DNA of 5,525 bases from an uncultured Faecalibacterium sp. (GCA_902463905.1 CABQHF010000143.1:1-5525), one strand, 5' to 3'; counted from the first letter of the stretch, positions 1-5,525 are shown. The notes: a model not told the origin generated them from the sequence alone. Numbers and translations are program-made.

Positions 1-654
1 GTGTTCCAGTATCCGGAATACCAGCTCTTTGCGGAGACCTGTTATAAAGATATCGCCTTCGGCCCTAAGAACATGGGGCTGGATGACGCCGAGATCGACC
101 GCCGCGTCCATGAGGCGGCGGAGTTCGTCGGCTTGGACGAAGCGCTGCTGGAGCGCAGCCCCTTTGAGCTGTCCGGCGGCCAGAAGCGCCGCGTCGCCGT
201 GGCGGGCGTCATGGCGATGAAGCCACGCATCCTTGTGCTGGACGAGCCCGCTGCCGGCCTCGACCCCGAAGGCCGGGATGAAATTTTGTCCGAAGTGAAG
301 GACTACCACAAAAAGACCGGCACCACCGTGCTGCTGGTCTCGCACAGCATGGAGGACATTGCCAAGTACGCCAACCGGGTGCTGGTCATGTCCAATAAGA
401 AGATCGCGATGTACGACACCGTGGAGAACGTCTTTGCCCGTGCTCCGGAGCTGCTGGAGCTGGGCCTGAGCGTGCCGCAGGTGACGAAAATTTTCCTCAA
501 GCTGCGGGAGATGGGCGTGGACGTCCCGGCGGACGTGTACACCGTGCCCTACGCCGTCAAGATGATCTTGGAGGCCAAGAAGCGGCGGGACGCGGGCGAG
601 AGCCTCATCCTGCCCCGTAAAGAGGGCGTGAAAGGGGGCGTGTCCGAATGCTGA
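1..654 (+). CDS. ecfA2: Energy-coupling factor transporter ATPase EcfA2 (5' partial)
   Basis: ATPase subunit of an ECF-type micronutrient importer. It pairs with EcfA1, and ATP hydrolysis drives EcfT and an S component in the membrane. Visible motifs: Q-loop in VFQYPEYQLF at residues 1-10 (residue 1 is an internal Val codon, not the start), ABC signature LSGGQ at 57-61, Walker B ILVLDE at 77-82 with catalytic Glu82, D-loop GLDP at 86-89, and switch His115. The remaining roughly 100 residues, including the PQVTKIFLKLREMGVDVP stretch, match the C-terminal EcfA extension. Walker A and about 70-80 N-terminal residues lie upstream of the window, judged from the usual 280-290 residue length. The Q-loop context and the place directly before ecfT favour EcfA2 over EcfA1. 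The stop codon overlaps the ecfT start, so the two are probably translated together. No odd or missing catalytic residue is seen. Confidence 0.96.
   Translation: MFQYPEYQLFAETCYKDIAFGPKNMGLDDAEIDRRVHEAAEFVGLDEALLERSPFELSGGQKRRVAVAGVMAMKPRILVLDEPAAGLDPEGRDEILSEVKDYHKKTGTTVLLVSHSMEDIAKYANRVLVMSNKKIAMYDTVENVFARAPELLELGLSVPQVTKIFLKLREMGVDVPADVYTVPYAVKMILEAKKRRDAGESLILPRKEGVKGGVSEC
631..638 (+). promoter_or_regulatory. Ribosome binding site for ecfT, inside ecfA2
   Basis: AAAGGGGG lies nine bases before the ATG at 648 and within the last codons of ecfA2. It supports that start and, with the 7-base overlap, indicates coupled translation of the ATPase and membrane subunit. Confidence 0.7.
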
Positions 655-1463
655 GAGATATCACCATCGGCCAGCACTTTCCGGGCAGCAGCCTTGTGCA
701 CCGGTTTGACCCCCGGCTCAAGCTGGTTTTGACCATTGTTTATATCATCCTGCTCTTCGCGGCGTCCAACCCCTTGGGCCTGACGCTGTCCATCCTCTTC
801 CTCGCGGCGATGTACGCCGTGGCGAAGATCCCCTTCAAGATGATCCTGAAGAGCCTGAAGCCCATTCTGCCCATCATCATTTTTACAGCGGTGCTCAACC
901 TCTTCTTCGTCTCCGGCGAAGGGGAGCCGCTGGTGCATTTCTGGGTCCTGAACATCTACGCCGAGGGCGTGCGCTACGCCGTGCTGATGGCGGTGCGCGT
1001 CATGGCACTGATCGCGGGCACCAGTCTGCTGACCTACACCACCAGCCCCATTGTGCTGACCGATGCCATCGAGCAGCTGCTCAAGCCCTTGGGCAAGCTC
1101 CACTTCCCGGTGCATGAGCTGGCCATGATGATGAGCATCGCCCTGCGGTTCATCCCGACCCTGATCGAGGAGACCGACAAGATCATGAACGCCCAGAAGG
1201 CCCGCGGTGCCCAGCTGGACACCGGCAAGATGCTGGACCGGGTCAAGGCGCTGGTGCCGGTGCTCATCCCGCTGTTCATCTCGGCCTTCCGCCGTGCCGA
1301 CGAGCTGGCCATGGCCATGGAGTGCCGCTGCTACCGCGGCGGCGACGGCCGCACCCGGCTCAAGGTGCTGCGCTGCACGAAGCAGGACTACATCGACCTG
1401 GCGTTCTGCATCGTCTGCTTTGCGGTGATCCTGTCGTCCCGGTGGGTGTTCCCGAATTTTTAA
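648..1463 (+). CDS. ecfT: Energy-coupling factor transporter transmembrane protein EcfT
   Basis: Integral membrane scaffold of the ECF transporter. It connects the EcfA ATPases to exchangeable S components for vitamins or metal ions. The 271 residues fit the usual length of about 265. The N-terminal HRFDPRLKL segment (about 18-26) is typical and is followed by hydrophobic helices near 24-41, 43-58, 69-88 and 107-130, with a last one near 247-263. The two cytoplasmic coupling helices are recognisable. The first carries the canonical Ala-Arg-Gly motif (QKARGAQ, residues 185-187). The second reads AMECRCYRGG, so residues 226-228 are Cys-Arg-Cys where Ala-Arg-Gly is classical; the key Arg227 is kept. 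The start at 648 overlaps the end of ecfA2 by 7 bases and has a purine-rich AAAGGGGG at 631-638, nine bases upstream. Function is clear from sequence and gene order; the transported substrate cannot be told, because S components are encoded elsewhere. Confidence 0.96.
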   Translation: MLRDITIGQHFPGSSLVHRFDPRLKLVLTIVYIILLFAASNPLGLTLSILFLAAMYAVAKIPFKMILKSLKPILPIIIFTAVLNLFFVSGEGEPLVHFWVLNIYAEGVRYAVLMAVRVMALIAGTSLLTYTTSPIVLTDAIEQLLKPLGKLHFPVHELAMMMSIALRFIPTLIEETDKIMNAQKARGAQLDTGKMLDRVKALVPVLIPLFISAFRRADELAMAMECRCYRGGDGRTRLKVLRCTKQDYIDLAFCIVCFAVILSSRWVFPNF

Positions 1464-1476
1464 GGGAAACGTCCGC

Positions 1477-1525
1477 GCCCTCTCCGTCATTGCTTCGCAA
1501 TGCCACCTCTCCCAAGGGGAGAGGC
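1477..1525 (+). repeat. Left palindromic repeat unit (two hairpins)
   Basis: The first hairpin has a 6-bp stem CATTGC/GCAATG (1488-1493 and 1497-1502) with loop TTC. The second has a perfect 8-bp stem CCTCTCCC/GGGAGAGG (1506-1513 and 1517-1524) with loop AAG. The unit opens with GCCCTCTCC, which can alternatively pair with the 3' arm of the second stem. It lies 13 bases after the ecfT stop. Confidence 0.85.
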
Positions 1526-1548
1526 AAGAACGTGTAGGTCAGGCCCTT

Positions 1549-1593
1549 GGCTCTCCCTTTGGGAGAGCTGTCACCGAAGGTGACTGAGAGGGC
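1549..1593 (-). repeat. Right palindromic repeat unit, inverted relative to the left one
   Basis: The hairpin nearest the left unit has an 8-bp stem GCTCTCCC/GGGAGAGC (1550-1557 and 1561-1568) with loop TTT. The second has a 6-bp stem GTCACC/GGTGAC (1570-1575 and 1579-1584) with loop GAA. Read on the minus strand, the order and spacing match the left unit. The small stem has a different sequence but keeps its pairing, which suggests that structure rather than sequence is conserved between copies. Confidence 0.85.
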
Positions 1594-1622
1594 GAGCCTG
1601 TGAATGACAAAAGAGTGCTTTT

Positions 1623-2387
1623 ATGAACTTTTTACTTACCCTTGCCTATGATGGCACGAATTACTGCGGGTTTCAGGTGCAGCCCAACGGGCGCAGCGTA
1701 GCGGCCGTGTTTCAGGATGCGCTGGAAGCCGTGCTGGGTACCCGGCCGGACATCAAGGGCTGCAGCCGCACGGATGCCGGGGTGCACGCGCTGGGCTTTC
1801 GGCTCAACTTCCACGCCGACACCCGCATCCCGCCGGAAAAGCTGCCGCTGGCGCTGAACCAGCACCTGCCGCCGGACATCCGGGTGCTGGCGGCGCGGGT
1901 GGTGCCGGAGGACTTCCATGCCCGGTACGCGGCCCACACCAAGACCTATCTGTACCGCATCCACAACCACCCCATCGACTCGCCCTTTGACGCGGCCTAC
2001 TACACCCGGATGCCGAAGCATCTGGACGAAGTGCGGATGCAGGCGGCGGCGCAGCAGTTCGTGGGCACCCACGATTTTCTGGCCCTGTGTGCGGCGGGGT
2101 CATCCGCCGCAGCCCATGGCGACACGGTGCGCACCATCACCGACTGCCATGTCACCCGGCGGGGCGACGAGATCGACATTGAGATGACGGCGGACGGCTA
2201 CCTGTACAACATGGTGCGCATTCTGGCGGGAACCTTGTGTGAAGTGGGCGCGGGCAGGATGCAGCCGGAAGAGATCCCGGGCATCCTGGCCGGCTGCGAC
2301 CGCAGTCAGGCGGGGCCGACCCTGCCGGCAAAGGGGCTGTTCCTGAAATGTGTGGAATACCCGGATATGAAGGAGAACCATTCATGA
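1623..2387 (+). CDS. truA: tRNA pseudouridine(38-40) synthase TruA
   Basis: Cytoplasmic enzyme that isomerises uridine to pseudouridine at positions 38, 39 and 40 of the tRNA anticodon stem-loop. The 254 residues match the family length. The N-terminus LLTLAYDGTNYCGFQVQPNGRSV is typical. The catalytic aspartate is Asp51 in CSRTDAGVHA (47-56). The conserved aromatic segment TYLYRIHN follows at about 108-115, and the C-terminal signature MVRILAGTL starts at 197 with Arg199, leading to the family's R-Q-AG-T-LPAKGLFL end. The start is supported by this N-terminal match and not by a ribosome binding site: only a weak AAAAGAG-like stretch precedes it, and no other in-frame start is near. Linkage to ecfA-ecfT is common in Firmicutes. 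Here a 159-base repeat-bearing gap separates it from ecfT, so it may depend on read-through or on a promoter I cannot recognise. Confidence 0.97.
   Translation: MNFLLTLAYDGTNYCGFQVQPNGRSVAAVFQDALEAVLGTRPDIKGCSRTDAGVHALGFRLNFHADTRIPPEKLPLALNQHLPPDIRVLAARVVPEDFHARYAAHTKTYLYRIHNHPIDSPFDAAYYTRMPKHLDEVRMQAAAQQFVGTHDFLALCAAGSSAAAHGDTVRTITDCHVTRRGDEIDIEMTADGYLYNMVRILAGTLCEVGAGRMQPEEIPGILAGCDRSQAGPTLPAKGLFLKCVEYPDMKENHS
2370..2376 (+). promoter_or_regulatory. Ribosome binding site deciding the start at 2384
   Basis: AAGGAGA lies inside the truA 3' end, seven bases before the ATG at 2384. That ATG overlaps the truA stop as ATGA. An in-frame ATG at 2348, 12 codons earlier, has no comparable site and would extend deep into truA, so 2384 is the better start. 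Confidence 0.85.
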
Positions 2388-3607
2388 GAAAGATTCATCG
2401 CGGCAGTTCCCCGGCAGAGGGCGAGCCGCTCTCGGCCGGACGGGTCGAGTATCTGGAAGCAGCGCGTCAGCGGGCACGCAGCCGTCGGCTGCGCCGCGGG
2501 GCCATCATCGTGGCGGTGCTCACGGTGCTGGTCCTGTTTGCCACCGGCGCGGTGGGCACCTCCATTGCCCGTGCCAAGGATCTGGTGGACAGTGTGCACA
2601 TCACCCTGACCCCGAACACAGGCTGGCCGCAGCAGACCGGCATCACCGAGCCGACGGCGGTGGCAAAACTGTCCGGCGGCTTTGCGGAGATGGACACGGA
2701 CACCTGTGTGGTGTACAGCTTCGGCGGTGCAAAGCTCAACAGCGTCCAGAGCGGCTATGCCCGCCCGGCGCTGGCAGCCGGGAAAAGCCGCTTTGTGCTG
2801 TACAACCGCTCCGGCAATGAGCTGCGGGTGGAGAGCCGCACCCAGAACCTGTATACCAAAACGCTGGACAGCAGCATCTACCTGTGCGCCGTGGCGGATG
2901 CCGGGCAGGTGGCCGTAGCCACCGACGACACCGACAGCGTGGCAAAGCTGACCGTGTACTCGTCCGCCATGGAACAGGTACTGAGCTGGAACCTGACCAG
3001 CGCCGAGGGCACCCCGCTGCGCATGGCCTTTTCACCGGACAGCCGCCGCATTGCGGTGGCGGCGGTGACTGCGAACGGCGGTCAGCTGACCACGAACCTC
3101 TATGTGTTGGCCCTTGCGCAGGGCGACCCGGTACAGCTGGGCACCGCCACCAGCGTGCCCCAGTGGCTGGGCTGGCTGAGCGGGGACAGCGTGCTGGCCC
3201 TTTATGAGGACCGGGCGGTGCTGTACGGTGCCAACGGCGGCGAGAAGGCCAGCTATGACTTCGGCGGCAGTACCCTTGTGGATGTGGACACCGAAAACGG
3301 CGGCGTGGCCCTGCTGCTGAGCGGCGGCCAGACCTGCACCGCCGTGCTGCTGGACAACAGCCTGAACGTGCAGTACAGCGGCAATGTGCCGGCGGCCAGC
3401 CACATCCTCCGCGCAGCCGATGGCTTCTATTTGCTCACCGACAGCACGGTGGAATGCTTCAACAAGGCGGGGGAGTTCCAGTGGACCCAGCCGATGGATG
3501 CAAAGCCCCAGGCGGGTGTGCTCAATGGTCGGCAGCTGCTGGTGTTCAGCGGCAACACGGTGCAGCAGGTCAACGAGCCGGAACCGGAAAGCTCCAGTGC
3601 ATCCTGA
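2384..3607 (+). CDS. Membrane-anchored beta-propeller-like protein, DUF5711-like, function unknown
   Basis: Function not known. The 407-residue product has a short Arg-rich N-terminus (RQRARSRRLRR, about 29-39), one hydrophobic helix at about 40-58, and then about 350 residues of short beta-strand-like segments. The positive charge before the helix predicts the N-terminus inside and the large domain outside the membrane. There is no signal peptidase or lipobox site that I can see, so it is probably a single-pass anchored protein. The outer part is rich in alternating hydrophobic strands, Gly/Asp/Asn turns and a WD40/TolB-like blade segment, LRMAFSPDSRRIAVAAV at 212-228, which suggests a beta-propeller. 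It ends in a Pro/Glu/Ser-rich tail (PEPESSSAS). Four Cys (108, 168, 318, 358) are all in the outer domain. Overall architecture recalls Clostridia DUF5711 proteins; this assignment is from memory. The ATGA overlap indicates coupling to truA, and cvpA follows after 60 bases. Confidence 0.88.
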   Translation: MRKIHRGSSPAEGEPLSAGRVEYLEAARQRARSRRLRRGAIIVAVLTVLVLFATGAVGTSIARAKDLVDSVHITLTPNTGWPQQTGITEPTAVAKLSGGFAEMDTDTCVVYSFGGAKLNSVQSGYARPALAAGKSRFVLYNRSGNELRVESRTQNLYTKTLDSSIYLCAVADAGQVAVATDDTDSVAKLTVYSSAMEQVLSWNLTSAEGTPLRMAFSPDSRRIAVAAVTANGGQLTTNLYVLALAQGDPVQLGTATSVPQWLGWLSGDSVLALYEDRAVLYGANGGEKASYDFGGSTLVDVDTENGGVALLLSGGQTCTAVLLDNSLNVQYSGNVPAASHILRAADGFYLLTDSTVECFNKAGEFQWTQPMDAKPQAGVLNGRQLLVFSGNTVQQVNEPEPESSSAS

Positions 3608-3611
3608 TGTG

Positions 3612-3630
3612 TGCCTTTATCGCAAAGGCA
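3612..3630 (+). other. Hairpin between the DUF5711-like gene and cvpA
   Basis: A perfect 7-bp stem TGCCTTT/AAAGGCA (3612-3618 and 3624-3630) with a 5-base ATCGC loop starts four bases after a stop codon. It is followed by GGGGCCGAG and not by T residues, so it is not a standard intrinsic terminator on the + strand. It may be a weak attenuator, an RNA-processing or 3'-end stability site, or chance. Confidence 0.4.
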
Positions 3631-3667
3631 GGGGCCGAGTGCTAAAAAATAACAGGGAAAATAAGGT

Positions 3668-4363
3668 ATGTTCAAGAATCCGTCATTTCTTTTTGATATC
3701 CTATGTACGGTGGTATGGATCGTCCTGACGGTGCGGTATGCACGCAAGGGCTTTCTGGCCTCCATGGTCCAGCTGCTGGGCAACGGGCTCAGCCTGTTGG
3801 GGGCCCATCGGCTTTCGTCCGCCTGTGCGGGCTGGGTATTCGAGCACCTGCTGGCCGGTGGTTTCCGCACCCAGATCGCGGCCAGCCTGGCTGCAGGCGG
3901 TGTGGTGGATCTGACCGGCATCGCCGACAAGTACGCGGGCTTTCTGCCCCAGAGCTTCCGGGCCTCCATTGTGGCGGCCTGCGAGCGCTCCATCGGGGCG
4001 GTGCTGGCCGACAACGCCGTGGTACTGGCCGATACCATCGTGGAAAAAGTGCTGCAGCCGCTGCTCACCCCGGTGATCATGCTGGTGCTGTTCTTTGTGT
4101 TCTACGCGCTGCTGCGGCTGCTGGTGAGCATGCTGGTCACGGTGCTGGGCCTTGTGAACAAGCTGCCGGTGATCGGCACGGTGAACAAAGGCCTGGGCTG
4201 GCTGGTAGGCGGCGGCACCGCACTGATGGACCTCTATCTGGTGCTGTGTGTCGTGTGGGGCCTTGTGGTCATCACCGGCGGCAGCCTGAGTGTGCTGAAC
4301 GACTCCGTGATGAGCGGCAGTCTTTACTATAAATTGTTTAATCTGTTCAACCCGTTCCTGTAA
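3668..4363 (+). CDS. CvpA family membrane protein
   Basis: Small multi-pass inner membrane protein of the CvpA family, named after the E. coli colicin V production protein; its molecular activity is not established. The 231 residues include hydrophobic segments at about 8-22, 29-45, 136-163 and 176-202. The stretch NKLPVIGTVNKGLGWLVGGGTALMDLYLVL (about 164-193) fits the family's Leu-Pro...Gly...Gly-rich C-terminal helix pattern. It is longer than E. coli CvpA (about 160 residues) because of a loop of some 85 residues between helices 2 and 3. The ATG at 3668 has AGGGA at 3654-3658 with a nine-base spacer; the AAGG at 3663-3666 is too close to serve. The gene lies between an extracytoplasmic propeller-like protein and a Clp ATPase. 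The last 14 codons are clearly AT-richer than the rest. Family membership is fairly sure, function is not. Confidence 0.87.
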   Translation: MFKNPSFLFDILCTVVWIVLTVRYARKGFLASMVQLLGNGLSLLGAHRLSSACAGWVFEHLLAGGFRTQIAASLAAGGVVDLTGIADKYAGFLPQSFRASIVAACERSIGAVLADNAVVLADTIVEKVLQPLLTPVIMLVLFFVFYALLRLLVSMLVTVLGLVNKLPVIGTVNKGLGWLVGGGTALMDLYLVLCVVWGLVVITGGSLSVLNDSVMSGSLYYKLFNLFNPFL

Positions 4364-4382
4364 CACGGAGCAGGGGCACAGC

Positions 4383-4390
4383 AAGGAGGA
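4383..4390 (+). promoter_or_regulatory. Strong ribosome binding site for the Clp ATPase gene
   Basis: AAGGAGGA is a near-perfect Shine-Dalgarno sequence. The spacer from AGGAGG to the ATG at 4394 is only four bases, shorter than the usual five to nine. The next in-frame Met (codon 18) has no such site and would lose the first Cys pair of the zinc finger, so 4394 is kept. Confidence 0.88.
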
Positions 4391-4393
4391 ACT

Positions 4394-5525
4394 ATGGTCT
4401 GTATTCGATGCCAGAAACGTCCGGCCATCATCTTCATCCAGCGGATGGTGGATGGCCAGATGAAGCAGGAGGGCTATTGCCTGCATTGTGCACGGGAGCT
4501 GCACATCAAACCGGTGGACGATTTGATGAAGCAGTTCGGCATGTCGGATCAGGATCTTGACAACATGGAAAACCGGATGGAGAGCATGATGGAGGAGCTG
4601 GGCGACTCCAACCCCCTCTCCATGATGATGAACATGACCCAGGGCGGCGAGGATGCTCCCGACGAGGACGAAGATCTGATCCCCGGCAGCAATGCCACCT
4701 TCCCGCTGGGCTTTACCAGCAGTGAAAAGCAGGACGGCGATAAGAAGGGCGCTGACCGCAAGAACGGCAAAAAGCCCCCCAAGCGCAAGTTCCTGGATAC
4801 CTATTGCGAGAACCTGACCCGCAAGGCGCGGGAGGGCAAACTGGATGATATCATCGGCCGCGACCGCGAGATCTACCGCACCATCCAGATTTTGAGCCGC
4901 CGCCAGAAGAACAACCCCTGCCTCATCGGCGAAGCCGGTGTGGGCAAGACGGCCATTGCCGAGGGCATCGCCGAGCGCATTGCCAAGGGCGATGTGCCCA
5001 TCGGCCTGCAGGACAAGGAGATCTATCTGCTGGACCTCACCAGTCTGGTGGCGGGCACCCAGTTCCGCGGCCAGTTCGAGCAGCGGGTCAAGGGCCTGCT
5101 GGGCGAGGTGAAGGCCGCCGGCAACGTGATCCTGTTCATCGACGAGATCCACACCATCACCTCTGCCGGTGAGAGCGAGGGTGCCATGAACGCGGGCAAC
5201 ATCCTCAAGCCCGCACTTTCCCGCGGGGAGATCCAGGTGATCGGTGCCACCACCTTTACCGAGTACCGCAAGTACATTGAGAAGGATCAGGCACTGGAGC
5301 GCCGCTTCCAGCCCGTGCGCGTGGAGGAGCCCAGCGTGGCCGACACCTTGGCCGTGATGAACGGCATCAAGCACTACTATGAGCAGCACCACCATGTGCA
5401 GGTGCCTGCCGACGTGCTGAGCGCCACTGTCACCCTGAGCGAGCGGTATATCACCGACCGCTATCTGCCCGACAAGGCCATCGACCTGCTGGACGAGGCC
5501 TGCGCCTGCTGCAATCTGGCCCACC
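4394..5525 (+). CDS. clpE: ClpE-type ATP-dependent Clp protease ATP-binding subunit (3' partial)
   Basis: AAA+ unfoldase that feeds substrates to ClpP or disaggregates proteins in the cytoplasm. The frame stays open to the window end (377 codons), about half of the usual 700-750 residues. It begins with a zinc finger, Cys3-X2-Cys6-X22-Cys29-X2-Cys32, the spacing known from Gram-positive ClpE, and has no double Clp_N repeat as in ClpC/ClpA. A linker follows: Met-rich (10 Met in 45-81), acidic (86-94), then basic (112-132). The first AAA+ domain starts at about 133: IGRDREI (154-160), Walker A GEAGVGKT (179-186, Lys185), Walker B VILFIDE (245-251, Asp250/Glu251), sensor Thr286-Thr287, arginine pair Arg303-Arg304, and DRYLPDKAIDLLDEA (355-369). 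The middle domain, second AAA+ domain and ClpP-binding loop lie beyond the window. No CtsR-like operator is seen in the 30-base gap after cvpA. A ClpC name is possible in other annotations; the zinc finger favours ClpE. Confidence 0.94.
   Translation, partial: MVCIRCQKRPAIIFIQRMVDGQMKQEGYCLHCARELHIKPVDDLMKQFGMSDQDLDNMENRMESMMEELGDSNPLSMMMNMTQGGEDAPDEDEDLIPGSNATFPLGFTSSEKQDGDKKGADRKNGKKPPKRKFLDTYCENLTRKAREGKLDDIIGRDREIYRTIQILSRRQKNNPCLIGEAGVGKTAIAEGIAERIAKGDVPIGLQDKEIYLLDLTSLVAGTQFRGQFEQRVKGLLGEVKAAGNVILFIDEIHTITSAGESEGAMNAGNILKPALSRGEIQVIGATTFTEYRKYIEKDQALERRFQPVRVEEPSVADTLAVMNGIKHYYEQHHHVQVPADVLSATVTLSERYITDRYLPDKAIDLLDEACACCNLAH

Larger units (their letters stand above)
1476..1594. repeat. 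Composite inverted pair of short palindromic repeats (MITE/REP-like)
   Basis: The ecfT-truA gap holds two related double-hairpin units facing each other. The outer ends are a perfect 9-bp inverted repeat, CGCCCTCTC at 1476-1484 and its complement at 1586-1594. The reverse complement of the right unit aligns with the left unit along its whole length: GCCCTCTC, a GTCA-containing small hairpin, then a CTCTCCC-A-rich loop-GGGAGAG hairpin. About 23 unrelated bases (1526-1548) separate them. No open reading frame or transposase is inside, so mobility would have to be supplied in trans. Similar short repeats are, as far as I recall, scattered in gut Clostridia genomes. The hairpins could also act in RNA as a processing or stability element between the ecf genes and truA. 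No T-run follows either strong stem, so a classical intrinsic terminator is not supported. Confidence 0.8.

Noticed and set aside
1..3. GTG at position 1 as a real start codon of the ABC protein
   Set aside because: The protein starts at the Q-loop, so the Walker A region must be upstream. The GTG encodes the internal Val of VFQYPE.
549..1490. A 313-codon open frame on the minus strand opposite ecfT
   Set aside because: It is a mirror of ecfT codon usage, begins inside the repeat element, and its protein is low-complexity His/Gln/Arg-rich without any family resemblance.
1506..1568. Intrinsic transcription terminators from the two GC-rich hairpins
   Set aside because: The stems are strong but neither is followed by a T-run on either strand at the right place, and they are better explained as parts of a repeated element.
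1476..1594. CRISPR array
   Set aside because: There are only two units, in inverted orientation and themselves palindromic, with one 23-base spacer and no cas gene.
2348..2383. Upstream start (ATG 2348) for the DUF5711-like gene
   Set aside because: It would add 12 residues overlapping truA with no ribosome binding site. The ATG at 2384 has AAGGAGA seven bases upstream and the classic ATGA overlap.
3689..3717. Promoter-like TTGATA...TATGGAT near the start of cvpA
   Set aside because: It lies inside the coding sequence, the spacing is not the optimal 17 bases, and it encodes a normal part of the first membrane helix.
4364..4393. CtsR operator upstream of clpE
   Set aside because: The 30-base gap and the preceding cvpA end hold no tandem AGGTCAAA-type heptads. 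If CtsR or another stress regulator acts, its site is further upstream.
3701..5524. A 607-codon open frame on the minus strand
   Set aside because: It lies entirely opposite cvpA and the Clp ATPase gene, both of which have clear family motifs. Its His/Gln/Leu/Gly-rich composition with no recognisable domain is what antisense of GC-rich codons gives.

Overview
The window looks like a piece of chromosome from a GC-rich gut Firmicute of the Oscillospiraceae/Ruminococcaceae type (Faecalibacterium, Gemmiger or Subdoligranulum-like). This rests on the Gram-positive ecfA-ecfT-truA gene order, a ClpE-type unfoldase, strong purine-rich ribosome binding sites, GC-rich third positions and a pair of short palindromic repeats of a kind I associate with these genomes. 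The genus is an inference, not a demonstrated fact. All six recognisable genes are on the + strand and gaps between them are short.

Left part (1-1463): the 3' three quarters of ecfA2, whose Walker A region lies before the window, overlaps the start of a complete ecfT. Together with an upstream ecfA1 (not seen), these would form the shared energising module of a group II ECF vitamin/micronutrient importer, which works with separately encoded substrate-binding S components.

Middle (1464-2387): a 159-base gap is mostly filled by two inverted, diverged copies of a short double-hairpin repeat, together about 119 bp with 9-bp terminal inverted repeats. Then comes truA, the tRNA pseudouridine(38-40) synthase. 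In many Firmicutes truA follows ecfT directly, so the repeat appears to sit inside an otherwise conserved gene junction.

Right part (2384-5525): a membrane-anchored, probably beta-propeller protein of unknown function (DUF5711-like) is translationally coupled to truA through an ATGA overlap. It is followed by a CvpA-family membrane protein and then by the 5' half of a ClpE-type Clp ATPase, which runs off the right end. That last gene has an N-terminal zinc finger with the CX2CX22CX2C spacing of ClpE, a Met-rich and charged linker, and a complete-looking first AAA+ domain. The 3' end therefore joins envelope proteins of unknown function to a protein-quality-control ATPase. A functional link is plausible from the tight spacing but not shown. 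In Bacillus subtilis truA is followed by rplM-rpsI; that pair is not found here.

No tRNA, rRNA, CRISPR array, transposase, phage gene or obvious defence system is present. The least explained items are the inverted repeat pair, the DUF5711-like protein and the unusual second EcfT coupling motif.
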